Shown: piece after piece, positions 55,012-63,095 of the stretch
Position numbering within the stretch: position 1 is the first letter of the stretch
Layout: each line of letters starts with the position of its first letter
DNA from: Methanomassiliicoccaceae archaeon
GTDB lineage: Archaea > Thermoplasmatota > Thermoplasmata > Methanomassiliicoccales > Methanomethylophilaceae
DNA: 64,000 nt
Assembly: GCA_016284295.1 (NCBI GenBank)
Contig: JAEEOP010000041.1
Coordinates: 1 to 64,000 of the forward strand
Direction: 5' to 3'
Made by a program: the position numbers and the translations under genes
The notes under the pieces: model-generated
The model's input: the letters and a program-made list of their open reading frames with translations, nothing else
Databases searched by the model: none
What the model was told of the DNA's origin: nothing

Positions 55012-56688
55012 TCACTTCAGTCCGACGATGGTACCGTCGTCCTTGAGGTCCATCCTCATGGCCGCAGGCACCTTCGGCAGACCGGGCATGAGGGTCAGGG
55101 TACCGCACTCGGGAACGATGAATCCCGCACCGGCGGAGATGTTGATCTCCCTGACGTGGAGCTTCCATCCTTTCGGGACCCCCTTCAGGGTGGACACGTC
55201 GGACAGGGATGCCTGCGTCTTCGCGATGCATATGGGGAGCTTCCCGAATCCGTCCTTCTCGTAGCCGGCGATCCTCTGCTCCACGAGCGGGTCGTATGTG
55301 ACTCCGTCCGCCCCGTAGATGTTCTTGGCGATGATCTCGATCTTCTCCTTGATGGGCTTATCAAGATCGTACAGGAACTTGAAGTCGGTCTTCTTGGTCT
55401 CGATGGTGTCCACAACGGTCTGGGCGAGCTCCTTGGCTCCTTCTCCTCCCTTCATGAACCCGTCGTTGAAGGCGACGGCGACGCCGAGCTCCTTGCAGTG
55501 GTCGCGGATGAAGTCCATCTGCTCCTGAGTGTCCTGGGCGAAGTGGTTGATACCTACCACGACAGGTACCCCGTAGGAGCTCATGTTCTGGATGTGCTTG
55601 TCAAGGTTGCAGATACCCTTCTTGAGGGTCTCCATGGTCAGAGTGGACTCGTCCTCGAGGACTCCTCCGCCGTGTGTCATGAGCGCTTTCACCGAAGCGA
55701 CGATGACGACGCAGGACGGCCTGAGGCCGGATTCCCTGCAGACGATGTCCATGAACTTCTCCCCTCCGAGGTCGGAGGCGAAACCCGCTTCCGTCACGAC
55801 ATAGTCGCCGAGCTTCAGCGCGGTCTTTGTGGCGATGATCGAGTTGTTTCCGTGGGCGATGTTGGCGAAGGGGAATCCGTGGACGAACACGGGCTGTCCC
55901 TCCAATGTCTGGACGAGGTTGGGGTTAATCGCATCCTTGAGGATGACCATCATGGCTCCGACGCAGCCCAGGTCCTTGACGGTGACGGGCTTGTTGTCAT
56001 AAGTGTACGCAACGACGATCCTCTCGAGCCTGGCCCTGAGGTCGGCGCGGTCCTTGGCAAGGCACAGGATGGCGGCGATCTCGGATGCGGATGTGATGAT
56101 GAATCCGGACTCGTGGGGCACTCCGCCCTTGATCTTGTCCTTTCCGAGACCTGTGACGATGTTCCTGAGCTCGCGGACGTTCATGTCCACGGTCTTCCTC
56201 CACACGACGCGTGCGGGGTCGATCTGGTGGACGTTGTCCCTGACGAGCTCGTTGTCCACGATGGCGGACAGCAGGTTGTGGGCCGCCGCGACGGCATGGA
56301 TGTCCCCGGTGAAGTGGAGGTCGATATCCCACATTGGGTATACCTGGGCATAGCCTCCTCCGGTCGCTCCGCCCTTAATACCGAAAGTGGGTCCAAGGGA
56401 GGGTTCCCTGAGGGCGCCGACGACCTTCTTTCCGATGCATCCGAGTCCCTCGACGAGACCGATGGATGTGACGGTCTTCCCCTCTCCGGCGGGAGTGGGT
56501 GTTATGGCCGTGACCATGATGAGCTTTCCGTCCTTCTTGTCCTTGAGCTTCTCCAGGTGCTCGATCGGGACCTTGGCGATGTACTTGCCATAAGGACTGA
56601 TGTCATCCTCGGTGAGTCCGAGTTTGGCGGCGATGTCCTTGATCGGCGCGGGTTTCGCCTGGTAGGCGATCTCGATATCCGTTAACAT
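55012..56688 (-). CDS. fhs: Formate-tetrahydrofolate ligase
   Basis: The protein is 558 aa, a complete Fhs. It shows the ATP site ITPTPAGEGKTVTSIGLVEGL, LREPSLGPTFGIKGGATGGGYAQV, and HNLLSAIVDNELVRDNVHQIDPARVVWRKTVDMN. It makes 10-formyl-THF from formate and ATP. Its presence suggests tetrahydrofolate-based one-carbon supply (for purines or with SHMT) rather than sole use of methanopterin. It is monocistronic. Confidence 0.95.
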   Translation of the reverse strand: MLTDIEIAYQAKPAPIKDIAAKLGLTEDDISPYGKYIAKVPIEHLEKLKDKKDGKLIMVTAITPTPAGEGKTVTSIGLVEGLGCIGKKVVGALREPSLGPTFGIKGGATGGGYAQVYPMWDIDLHFTGDIHAVAAAHNLLSAIVDNELVRDNVHQIDPARVVWRKTVDMNVRELRNIVTGLGKDKIKGGVPHESGFIITSASEIAAILCLAKDRADLRARLERIVVAYTYDNKPVTVKDLGCVGAMMVILKDAINPNLVQTLEGQPVFVHGFPFANIAHGNNSIIATKTALKLGDYVVTEAGFASDLGGEKFMDIVCRESGLRPSCVVIVASVKALMTHGGGVLEDESTLTMETLKKGICNLDKHIQNMSSYGVPVVVGINHFAQDTQEQMDFIRDHCKELGVAVAFNDGFMKGGEGAKELAQTVVDTIETKKTDFKFLYDLDKPIKEKIEIIAKNIYGADGVTYDPLVEQRIAGYEKDGFGKLPICIAKTQASLSDVSTLKGVPKGWKLHVREINISAGAGFIVPECGTLTLMPGLPKVPAAMRMDLKDDGTIVGLK

Positions 56689-56949
56689 GATTCAGCGTAC
56701 CGAATCCCCGACTAATAAGGGTAGCCATGGCCTCGGTCATTTACATGACCATAAAGTCCAAATCTATGAGGGCGTGGCCCCCATATCATGCAAAGATGCG
56801 GGTGTGAACACCGACATCTTCAGTCTGCTCATTTGCAGGATATCTTCACCGGTACTCCGATTATACCTGGAATATAAAACACAGTCAAATCTACCGCCTC
56901 TTATATAGTTAGAGTAACAATACATTATACAGTCAATAGTCTGCTGACT

Positions 56950-57816
56950 ATGGAGTCTGATATCTTGACTGATGATGAAAATGAAACGAAACGTGAACGG
57001 GACGATTTCGATGATTTCAAGAACGAGCAACCGAAAGAAGCTACTAACGCCTCCGAAGTGGCAACAGCCGCTTTACCGGCTTTGAAAGGTATGCTCTCTG
57101 AATACACGATACTGCCGGTAAAGGCGACTGAAGAAGAAAAGAGGGCCGGCCTAGCGAATCCTTCCCTCCTGCCGTTGGTCGGAGGTCTCATCGGCCTGGT
57201 GATTATCATTCTGGTCAAAGTGGTCGAAGTGTTGGAGGAATCCCTGGGGATCATGATGGGCCCGTTCTTTGCGATACTGGTTCTAGCTCTGCCCTTTATC
57301 CTGTTCAGATTCAAATTCTTCGGAAGCATGGTCAGATTCGGCCACGCGCTATTCCCGGAATCATCAGAGAACACCGGTGTCCCGGTAGCAGGCATAGGAT
57401 TGTCGATCTTCGCTATTGGAGGAAGCATGATCCTGTACGTTGTGTTGGCAGGATTCATCGGCACATTCTTCTTGGGGCTCATTGCGGCAATCGCCGAAAT
57501 ATGTGTACTGAATGCATTGGCTTCAGCGAACGCGTGGGCAAACGGAAAGGTCATCAACGTGGTATCTCTGGTTGTTACACTCATCTGTACCGTAGTAGCA
57601 TCCTTGGTATGGATGGTCATCCATGGAAACATAGTGACGGAGATTATGATCGCAGCCGTTGTAATTTCAATACTCTCCACCCTGTGCGGAATAGTTGTAG
57701 CGGCCATATCCAAGAAGAAACTGGGTGAGGTCACCACCGATGCGATCGGTGCATCGGCAGAACTGAGCAGATTGTGGATAATCGGTTTCGCGATAGTAAG
57801 CGTAATGCTGCTCTAA
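56950..57816 (+). CDS. CobS-like membrane protein lacking the catalytic motif
   Basis: The protein is 288 aa with a charged 60-residue N-terminus and six or seven membrane helices. The segment LKGMLSEYTILPVKATEEEK...PLVGGLIGLVI aligns by eye with the start of CobS (adenosylcobinamide-GDP ribazoletransferase), and the end KKLGEVTTDAIGASAELSRL matches its conserved GGxTGDxLGAxxELxE. The CobS metal motif (DGLADTADGL type) is absent: the equivalent region reads FKFFGSMVRFGHALFPESSE. The gene has more AT-rich codons than its neighbours. It may be a diverged paralogue with a new role. Confidence 0.55.
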   Translation: MESDILTDDENETKRERDDFDDFKNEQPKEATNASEVATAALPALKGMLSEYTILPVKATEEEKRAGLANPSLLPLVGGLIGLVIIILVKVVEVLEESLGIMMGPFFAILVLALPFILFRFKFFGSMVRFGHALFPESSENTGVPVAGIGLSIFAIGGSMILYVVLAGFIGTFFLGLIAAIAEICVLNALASANAWANGKVINVVSLVVTLICTVVASLVWMVIHGNIVTEIMIAAVVISILSTLCGIVVAAISKKKLGEVTTDAIGASAELSRLWIIGFAIVSVMLL

Positions 57817-57834
57817 AAACGAATCGAGTAGGGT

Positions 57835-57858
57835 CCGACATAATGCAAATTATGTCGG
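57835..57858 (+). other. Perfect 10-bp hairpin with GCAA tetraloop
   Basis: CCGACATAAT-GCAA-ATTATGTCGG follows the CobS-like stop by 18 bp. Outer bases GGGT/ACCC extend it. It lacks a T-run, so it may protect or end the transcript. Confidence 0.5.
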
Positions 57859-57964
57859 TTACCCTCTCACACTTCCGTACGTAGTTCTTGAATACGAGGC
57901 TTGTCAGTCTGGCATCACACATTGATTGCTTTTTCAGTGACCTTCACGGGTCGATGATCTTACA

Positions 57965-58023
57965 ACAAAGGATACAGCAAGGACAAGCGTCCAAATCTCA
58001 ACCAGTATAGGGATATCCTTTGT
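57965..58023 (+). other. 10-bp inverted repeat ahead of the iron-box promoter
   Basis: ACAAAGGATA at 57965-57974 pairs with TATCCTTTGT at 58014-58023. The intervening 39 bases contain a small GGAC-AAGC-GTCC hairpin. It ends 4 bp before the iron-box palindrome. The 610-bp gap between the CobS-like gene and feoA holds this, the hairpin above and the RNA region below, but no supported gene of normal length. Confidence 0.45.
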
Positions 58024-58027
58024 ACTT

Positions 58028-58070
58028 TTAGGTAAACCTAACATTTAAATATGATTTAGTCATTCCTAAA
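58028..58070 (+). promoter_or_regulatory. DtxR-type iron box and promoter of the upstream feo leader transcript
   Basis: TTAGGT-AA-ACCTAA (58028-58041) is a palindrome of the DtxR/IdeR type. It is followed by TATA-like TTTAAATATG and by TTTAG-TCATTC-CTAAA (58055-58070). A transcript would begin close to the ATG at 58074. The same palindrome type recurs at feoA. Confidence 0.6.
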
Positions 58071-58073
58071 ATC

Positions 58074-58322
58074 ATGCACGGAAGATTGTGCTACGTCGTC
58101 GGGAAGAAGGTCAAGCGCTGATTCCCGCCCGACATCAGACGAAGATCTGGTAACCTCACCGCCCGATGAAGATCGGGAGGAAACGCCTTAGGATGACGAA
58201 CAGAAAGCAGGACCGATTCCCTAACGGGAGAACCTCTGAAGGATGCAACCATATCAATCATCGGCCCGGTCGGATGCGAGTCATAATTAGTAACCTCAAC
58301 CGGAGGTCGGGGGGCCTCCGGT
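58074..58322 (+). ncRNA. Candidate iron-regulated structured RNA upstream of feoA
   Basis: This 250-nt stretch has its own TATA and iron box but no ORF longer than 15 codons (58074-58121, MHGRLCYVVGKKVKR). It can fold: GTCGGG (58098) pairs with CCCGAC (58128); CCCGAT-GAAG-ATCGGG (58162-58177); and ACCGGAGG-(8)-CCTCCGGT (58299-58322). The sequence TAACCTCA occurs just before two of these hairpins (58151 and 58291). It may be a small RNA, a leader, or a remnant of a mobile-element RNA. I could not match it to RNase P or SRP RNA. Confidence 0.4.
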
Positions 58323-58391
58323 AATTTCCCATTCTGCTCTTGGATGATATATCCACTATTTTGTACGGTTCAAAAATTTTGAATCATTCCT

Positions 58392-58422
58392 AAATTATAA
58401 ATACAAACTTAGTTTAACCTAA
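58392..58422 (+). promoter_or_regulatory. feoA promoter with iron box
   Basis: TATA-like AAATTATAAATAC is followed by TTAG-TTTAAC-CTAA (58409-58422), a near copy of the box at 58028. It lies between TATA and the feoA ATG at 58427, so a bound repressor would block initiation. TCATTCCTAAA precedes the TATA, as it also occurs at 58060. Confidence 0.6.
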
Positions 58423-58426
58423 AACT

Positions 58427-58708
58427 ATGAGTCTAGACATTTCGACAGGTGATCGCGCAACACCGATCGAAAGCTTCAGGGGACCTACGGTTCCCGTCTC
58501 GCTGCTTAAACAGGGGGATGCTGGGGTCGTCATGAAGATCTCAGGGAAGGAAGAGGTCCGTAAGTTCCTGGCAGGACTCGGATTTATAGCCGGCACAGAG
58601 ATCAAGATCGTTTCGTTCAACAAGACAGGCGTGATCCTCGATGTCAAAGGATCGAGGATAGCCATCGACGGGAACATGGCGACCAGGATCTACGTGTCCA
58701 GTGAGTGA
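58427..58708 (+). CDS. feoA: FeoA-domain protein 1
   Basis: The protein is 93 aa with an SH3-like FeoA fold: VPVSLLKQGDAGVVMKISGKEEVRKFLAGLGFIAGTEIKIVSFNKTGVILDVKGSRIAIDGNMATRIYV. It has a 20-residue N-terminal extension. FeoA supports Fe2+ import by FeoB. The ATG lies about 30 bp after the TATA box. A second FeoA follows 4 bp downstream. Confidence 0.9.
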   Translation: MSLDISTGDRATPIESFRGPTVPVSLLKQGDAGVVMKISGKEEVRKFLAGLGFIAGTEIKIVSFNKTGVILDVKGSRIAIDGNMATRIYVSSE

Positions 58709-58712
58709 TAGA

Positions 58713-58934
58713 ATGGCTACGTTGAAGGAAACCACCGTTGGCTCGACCGTCAAGGTCAGGAAGATCAACGGAGAAGGAGCCTTGAAGAGACACATTATGG
58801 ACATGGGCATCACCAAAGGGGTTGAGGTCTATGTCCGTAAGGTAGCCCCACTCGGAGACCCTATAGAGGTCACCGTGCGCGGATACGAACTCAGTCTCAG
58901 AAAGGAATATGCGGAGATGATTGAGGTAGAGTGA
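58713..58934 (+). CDS. feoA: FeoA-domain protein 2
   Basis: The protein is 73 aa from the ATG at 58713 (MATLKETTVGSTVKVRKINGEGALKRHIMDMGITKGVEVYVRKVAPLGDPIEVTVRGYELSLRKEYAEMIEVE), a canonical stand-alone FeoA. The GTG at 58701 would overlap feoA1 and is less likely. Two FeoA genes before feoB suggest a heteromeric accessory complex. Confidence 0.92.
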   Translation: MATLKETTVGSTVKVRKINGEGALKRHIMDMGITKGVEVYVRKVAPLGDPIEVTVRGYELSLRKEYAEMIEVE

Positions 58935-58992
58935 GGACCTCAACCGTCTGAACCATCCTGCTCTTCAGGGATGGTTTGAAGGAGTGAAAGAC

Positions 58993-61152
58993 ATGAGTTT
59001 TACAATTGCATTGGCCGGAAACCCGAATTGCGGTAAGACCACGCTGTTCAATGCCCTGACGGGATCGTCTCAGCGTGTGGGTAACTGGCCTGGTGTGACC
59101 ATCGACAAGAAGGTCGGTAGGATCAAGGGAACCGACTCCGAGCTTGTGGATCTGCCCGGAATCTACTCCCTGTCCCCCTACTCGCCCGAAGAGGTGGTCT
59201 CAAGGAATTTCATAATACAGGACAAACCCGATGCTATCATCAACATCGTGGATGCGACCAACCTCGAGAGGAACATGTTCCTCACGCTGCAGCTGATCGA
59301 CATGGGTGTGCCCATGGTCGTGGCGCTCAACATGATGGACGAGGTCAAGAAGAACGGCGACAAGATCGACGTCGACTGCCTCTCGTCATCGCTGGGAGTG
59401 CCGATCGTCCCCATCTCCGCCAAGAGCAGGGACAACGTCGACGCCCTGGTCGAGCAGATCGAGGCGGCCGCCAGGGACGGAAAGGTCCCCAGGGTCATGA
59501 CGTATGACCAGTCCATAGAGGATGCGGAGAAGGCGGCGGAGGAGGCCCTCAGAGGAAAGGTCCCCGACAACAGCATCAGGTTCTACGCGTTCAAGCTGCT
59601 CGAGGACGACACGCTGCTCGAGGAGATGGCGCCCGGTGCAAGGGAATCCATCTCTTCGGAGATCGACGCCCTCGAGAAGGAGTACGACGACAGCGCCGAC
59701 TCCATCATCGCGGACAGCAGATACTCCAAGATCACCGAGTGTGTCACCGGTTCCTACACCAAGGCGCCCAGGGACGAGAGGGGAACGCTGTCCGACCGTA
59801 TCGACAAGATCGTCACCCACAGGATTCTGGGTCTGCCGATCTTCGCATGCATCATAGCATTCGTCTACTTCATCGCCATGTACGACGGCGACTGGGGTAC
59901 ATCCCCCGGAGCATGGGCCACAGGCTGGCTCAACGACTACATCGGCGATGTCATCATCCCCGGCGTGGCCGACTGGTGCGCCGAGAACGGCGTCAACGAG
60001 GTCCTCACCGGACTCCTGTGCGACGGTATACTCACCGGAGTGGGAGCCGTCATCGGATTCCTGCCCCAGATGATCATATTGTTCACATGTCTGGTCATCC
60101 TCGAGGAGATCGGATACATGGCCCGTGTTGCTTTCATCATGGACCGTATCTTCAGGCACTTCAACCTCTCCGGAAAGTCGTTCATCCCCCTCCTCGTAGG
60201 TACCGGATGCGGTGTCCCCGGAGTCATGGCCTGCCGTACCATCGAGAGCGAGGCCGACCGCCGTATCACCGCCATGACCGTCACGTTCATGCCCTGCGGT
60301 GCCAAGCTGCCCGTCATCGCCGCCATCACCGCGGCCCTCGCCGGAGCATGGTGGGTCGGAGTGTTCGCGTACTTCGGCGGAATCGTGCTGGTGATCATAT
60401 CCGGTATCATCCTCAAAAAGTTCAAGCACCTCGCAGGGAAGCCCGCCCCCTTCATCATGGAGCTGCCTCCCTATCACGCACCCGGACTCTGGACCTGCCT
60501 CAAGTCCATCTTCGACAGATCCTGGGCATTCGTGAAAAAGGCCGGAACCATCATCCTGCTCACCGCAGTGCTCATCTGGCTCCTCTCGCACTTCACCTGG
60601 TCCGGACAGTTCATAGACCCCGAATCCGACATGGGAGAATCCATCCTCGCCTGGATCGGAGGCGGACTCGCCTACATCTTCGCACCCCTCGGATGGGGAC
60701 TCGGACCGGACGCATGGAAGCTGTCCTCCGCAACCCTCACCGGACTCATCGCGAAGGAGGATCTCATCGGAACCCTCGCTATCGTCCTGCTCGGCGACCC
60801 CGACATGGCCGAGGACGAGGTCGGAGCGGCTCTCGCCAGCATCCTCACGCAGAGCGGAATCCTGTCGTTCTTCACGTTCAACATGTTCTGCGCACCCTGT
60901 TTCGCTGCCATAGGAGCGATCCACAGGGAGCTCGGAAGCTGGAAGCACACCGGAATCGCCGTGCTGTACCAGTGCATACTGGCATACTTCGTCGCGATGA
61001 TCGTGTATGTCATCTACGGTGCCGCCATCGGGGATCCGCTCGACTGGAGCTCGTACTTCCTCTGCATGGTCTTCGTGATCATACTGGTATACCTGCTCAT
61101 CGCCAAGGACCCCTTCAGACAGCTCGGAAAGAACGGAGAAGTGGCAGAATGA
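58993..61152 (+). CDS. feoB: Ferrous iron transporter FeoB
   Basis: The protein is 719 aa. The N-terminal G domain has G1 AGNPNCGKTTLFNAL, G3 DLPGIYSLSPYSPEE and G4 VALNMMDEV. The C-terminal membrane domain has two Gate modules (LVGTGCGVPGVMACRTIES and the later NMFCAPCFAAIGAI). It imports Fe2+ under anaerobic conditions. The ATG at 58993 follows GGAGTG by 8 bases. It is co-transcribed with two feoA genes and a Cys-rich peptide. Confidence 0.96.
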   Translation: MSFTIALAGNPNCGKTTLFNALTGSSQRVGNWPGVTIDKKVGRIKGTDSELVDLPGIYSLSPYSPEEVVSRNFIIQDKPDAIINIVDATNLERNMFLTLQLIDMGVPMVVALNMMDEVKKNGDKIDVDCLSSSLGVPIVPISAKSRDNVDALVEQIEAAARDGKVPRVMTYDQSIEDAEKAAEEALRGKVPDNSIRFYAFKLLEDDTLLEEMAPGARESISSEIDALEKEYDDSADSIIADSRYSKITECVTGSYTKAPRDERGTLSDRIDKIVTHRILGLPIFACIIAFVYFIAMYDGDWGTSPGAWATGWLNDYIGDVIIPGVADWCAENGVNEVLTGLLCDGILTGVGAVIGFLPQMIILFTCLVILEEIGYMARVAFIMDRIFRHFNLSGKSFIPLLVGTGCGVPGVMACRTIESEADRRITAMTVTFMPCGAKLPVIAAITAALAGAWWVGVFAYFGGIVLVIISGIILKKFKHLAGKPAPFIMELPPYHAPGLWTCLKSIFDRSWAFVKKAGTIILLTAVLIWLLSHFTWSGQFIDPESDMGESILAWIGGGLAYIFAPLGWGLGPDAWKLSSATLTGLIAKEDLIGTLAIVLLGDPDMAEDEVGAALASILTQSGILSFFTFNMFCAPCFAAIGAIHRELGSWKHTGIAVLYQCILAYFVAMIVYVIYGAAIGDPLDWSSYFLCMVFVIILVYLLIAKDPFRQLGKNGEVAE

Positions 61153-61337
61153 CGACCGGTGACTTGATAGTGGGAGGGTTAATCGCCTTACTGATCGTCG
61201 GCGCCATCGCCTGGATCTGGCACGACAAGCGCAAAGGCAAGAGCACCTGCGGGTGCAACTGCTCCGGCTGCTCCAAGTCGCCCAAACTGGTGGCAATCGA
61301 CGAGGGCGACACCTGCGATTGCTGCAAGAAGGACTGA
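61149..61337 (+). CDS. FeoB-associated Cys-rich membrane protein
   Basis: The protein is 62 aa and is not listed separately in the ORF track. MTTGDLIVGGLIALLIVGAIAWIWHDKRKGKSTCGCNCSGCSKSPKL shows one membrane helix and a cluster of cysteines (CGCNCSGC, later CDCC). This is the small FeoB-associated Cys-rich family found after feoB in many anaerobes. It overlaps the feoB stop (ATGA). It may bind Fe2+ or an iron-sulfur cluster at the membrane. Confidence 0.88.
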   Translation: MTTGDLIVGGLIALLIVGAIAWIWHDKRKGKSTCGCNCSGCSKSPKLVAIDEGDTCDCCKKD

Positions 61338-61373
61338 ACCGAAACAAGGGGTACAACCCCTTTCCTTTCATTC

Positions 61374-61393
61374 GGGGGCGCAAGCCCCCTTTC
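61374..61393 (+). terminator. Terminator of the feo operon
   Basis: GGGGGC-GCAA-GCCCCC followed by TTTCT forms a strong hairpin with a GNRA loop and short T tail, 36 bp after the last feo gene. Confidence 0.7.
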
Positions 61394-61434
61394 TATAGTA
61401 CTCATTATAATAGGACGTCGTCGATAGTTCATCC

Positions 61435-61569
61435 ATGAAGTACAGATGCCCCACATGCGGATACATCTACGATGAGGAGAAGGAGGGCGTGAAGTTCGCC
61501 GACCTCCCCGATGATTGGGAGTGCCCTATCTGCGGCGAGCCCAAGTCCGAGTTCGTAGCGATGGACTGA
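61435..61569 (+). CDS. Rubredoxin
   Basis: The protein is 44 aa, too short for the ORF track. [44 protein letters not shown] has both CXXCG iron knuckles and the conserved aromatic core. It carries single electrons on a Fe(Cys)4 site and is a plausible partner of FprA at 11.7 kb. A TATA (CATTATAATAG) lies about 28 bp upstream, so the mRNA is probably leaderless. Its stop abuts the convergent Sel1 gene. Confidence 0.95.
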   Translation: MKYRCPTCGYIYDEEKEGVKFADLPDDWECPICGEPKSEFVAMD

Positions 61570-62529
61570 TCACAGACCGTCTATCGTGATGAATTGGGTG
61601 TTCTGCTTACGGCGCAGGTCCTCCAGGAACTCCTGGGCGAGCTTGTTGCCACCGTTGGCGGAACGCCCGAACCTTTTCATCGCCTCTTCCATATTCTGCT
61701 CCACACCCAGGCCGTCGAAGTACATCCTGGCGGTCATGAACAGACCATCTGCATCATCCTCCGATGCGACCTCGTCGTAGAGTTCGAAGGCCTTCTTGAA
61801 ATCCTGCTTGACGCCGTTGCCCTCGTAGTACATGGTGCCGAGGTTGAACTTGGCGGGTCCGAAACCGACTTCCGCCGCCCTGGTGTACCAGTTGAACGCA
61901 TCCTGCAAGGTCCCTTTCGCATTGCCCTCCTCGATGAGCCTGGCATACTTGAACTGGGCCTCGGGGACGCCGGCCTCTGCCGCCATGCGGAACCAGGTGA
62001 CCGCGCCCTTCTCGTCCTTGGCCGTGCCGACGCCCTCGGACATCATGTATCCGATCATGAACATGGCCTGGGGGTTGCCGGCCTTGGCCGCGAGATCGTA
62101 GTAATAATGCGCTTTGACCGGGTCAGGCTCTACCCCGTATCCGTAGAGGTAGATCGCCGCTATCTCGGGGTAGGCCAGGTCGATTCCGTTGTCGGCCGCC
62201 TTCTCGAACCACTGCCTGCAGAGCGTCTTGTCCTCCGGATATCCGTAGGAGCCTGTGTACATCGACCCCAACCTGAACATCGCCGGAGCGTTCCCCGCCT
62301 CGGCGGATTTGGTGTAGAGCCTGACGGCCTCGTCCAGGTCCCTCTCCACGCCCATGCCGTTCATGTACATCTCCGCGAGACCGAAGCTCCCCTCCGGCGA
62401 ACCGAGCTCGTCAGCGCGCCTAAAAAGCGCCACGGCCCTCTCGGGGTTGGTCTCATAGCAGTTGACGGCTTGCATGCAGTACACGGCGGGATCTTCGATA
62501 TCCATGCTGGACCGTATCGTATCCGACAT
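61570..62529 (-). CDS. Sel1-repeat protein
   Basis: The protein is 319 aa with about seven Sel1-like repeats (ADELGSPEGSFGLAEMYMNGMGVERDLDEAVRLYTKSAEAGN). It is a probable scaffold. It begins near 62529 with MSDTIRSSMDIEDPAVYCMQ and ends directly against the rubredoxin stop. It is the fourth Sel1 gene of the window; none shares another domain. Confidence 0.9.
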   Translation of the reverse strand: MSDTIRSSMDIEDPAVYCMQAVNCYETNPERAVALFRRADELGSPEGSFGLAEMYMNGMGVERDLDEAVRLYTKSAEAGNAPAMFRLGSMYTGSYGYPEDKTLCRQWFEKAADNGIDLAYPEIAAIYLYGYGVEPDPVKAHYYYDLAAKAGNPQAMFMIGYMMSEGVGTAKDEKGAVTWFRMAAEAGVPEAQFKYARLIEEGNAKGTLQDAFNWYTRAAEVGFGPAKFNLGTMYYEGNGVKQDFKKAFELYDEVASEDDADGLFMTARMYFDGLGVEQNMEEAMKRFGRSANGGNKLAQEFLEDLRRKQNTQFITIDGL

Positions 62530-62757
62530 ATTGATTGTTTCGCATCCTGGCCTCCATCCCCAGGTTCGGGAATCCCTCCTGTATACCGACAGGGAGGATG
62601 TGTCCGCCCTCCGCTACGATTACCGCAATTCAGGGTCAGCCAGCATATGTTTTCCCACCTCTATCAATACTTAAAGCGATGCACGGCGGACCCATCCAAA
62701 AGACCCCATCATTTCCACTGCACTCCCTTAAATACCGAATCAGCGATTTCCGTAACG

Positions 62758-62955
62758 ATGACAAAAGGACCTCTGGTCTACGCGGCGATCATCCTAGCTG
62801 CACTCCTGATGATCGTCTCCGGACTGATGATAGTCAACAGGGAATTCTTCCTTGCGAACGCCACCTTGATCACCTGCATATCCGGGATCCTCGCATTGGG
62901 CGTCATAGTGGTCCTTGTGATCATGTACATCCGCATGAAGCAGACGAGAGAGTGA
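62758..62955 (+). CDS. Small membrane protein with two transmembrane helices
   Basis: The protein is 65 aa: MTKGPLVYAAIILAALLMIVSGLMIV, a short loop, then TLITCISGILALGVIVVLVIMYIRMK. It is hidden in a longer shadow ORF in the track. A TATA-like TTAAATAC about 28 bp upstream supports the start. No family is recognised. Confidence 0.6.
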   Translation: MTKGPLVYAAIILAALLMIVSGLMIVNREFFLANATLITCISGILALGVIVVLVIMYIRMKQTRE

Positions 62956-63095
62956 CCGAAATACGTCTACGAAATCCGTTAAGGTTCCTAGCCACATAAC
63001 AAAATTAAGCCTCCACCTTTTACCAGCTACGAATATCGTAAACCAGTCTCCCTTATGTTATATAGCACAAAAATCATCAGGTTCACGATGGGATT

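Noticed and set aside
58074-58322. RNase P RNA or SRP RNA
   Set aside because: The conserved cores I would expect are not present; only generic hairpins are seen.
59386-61383. 665-aa minus-strand ORF over feoB
   Set aside because: Antisense shadow of feoB with biased composition and no recognisable domain.
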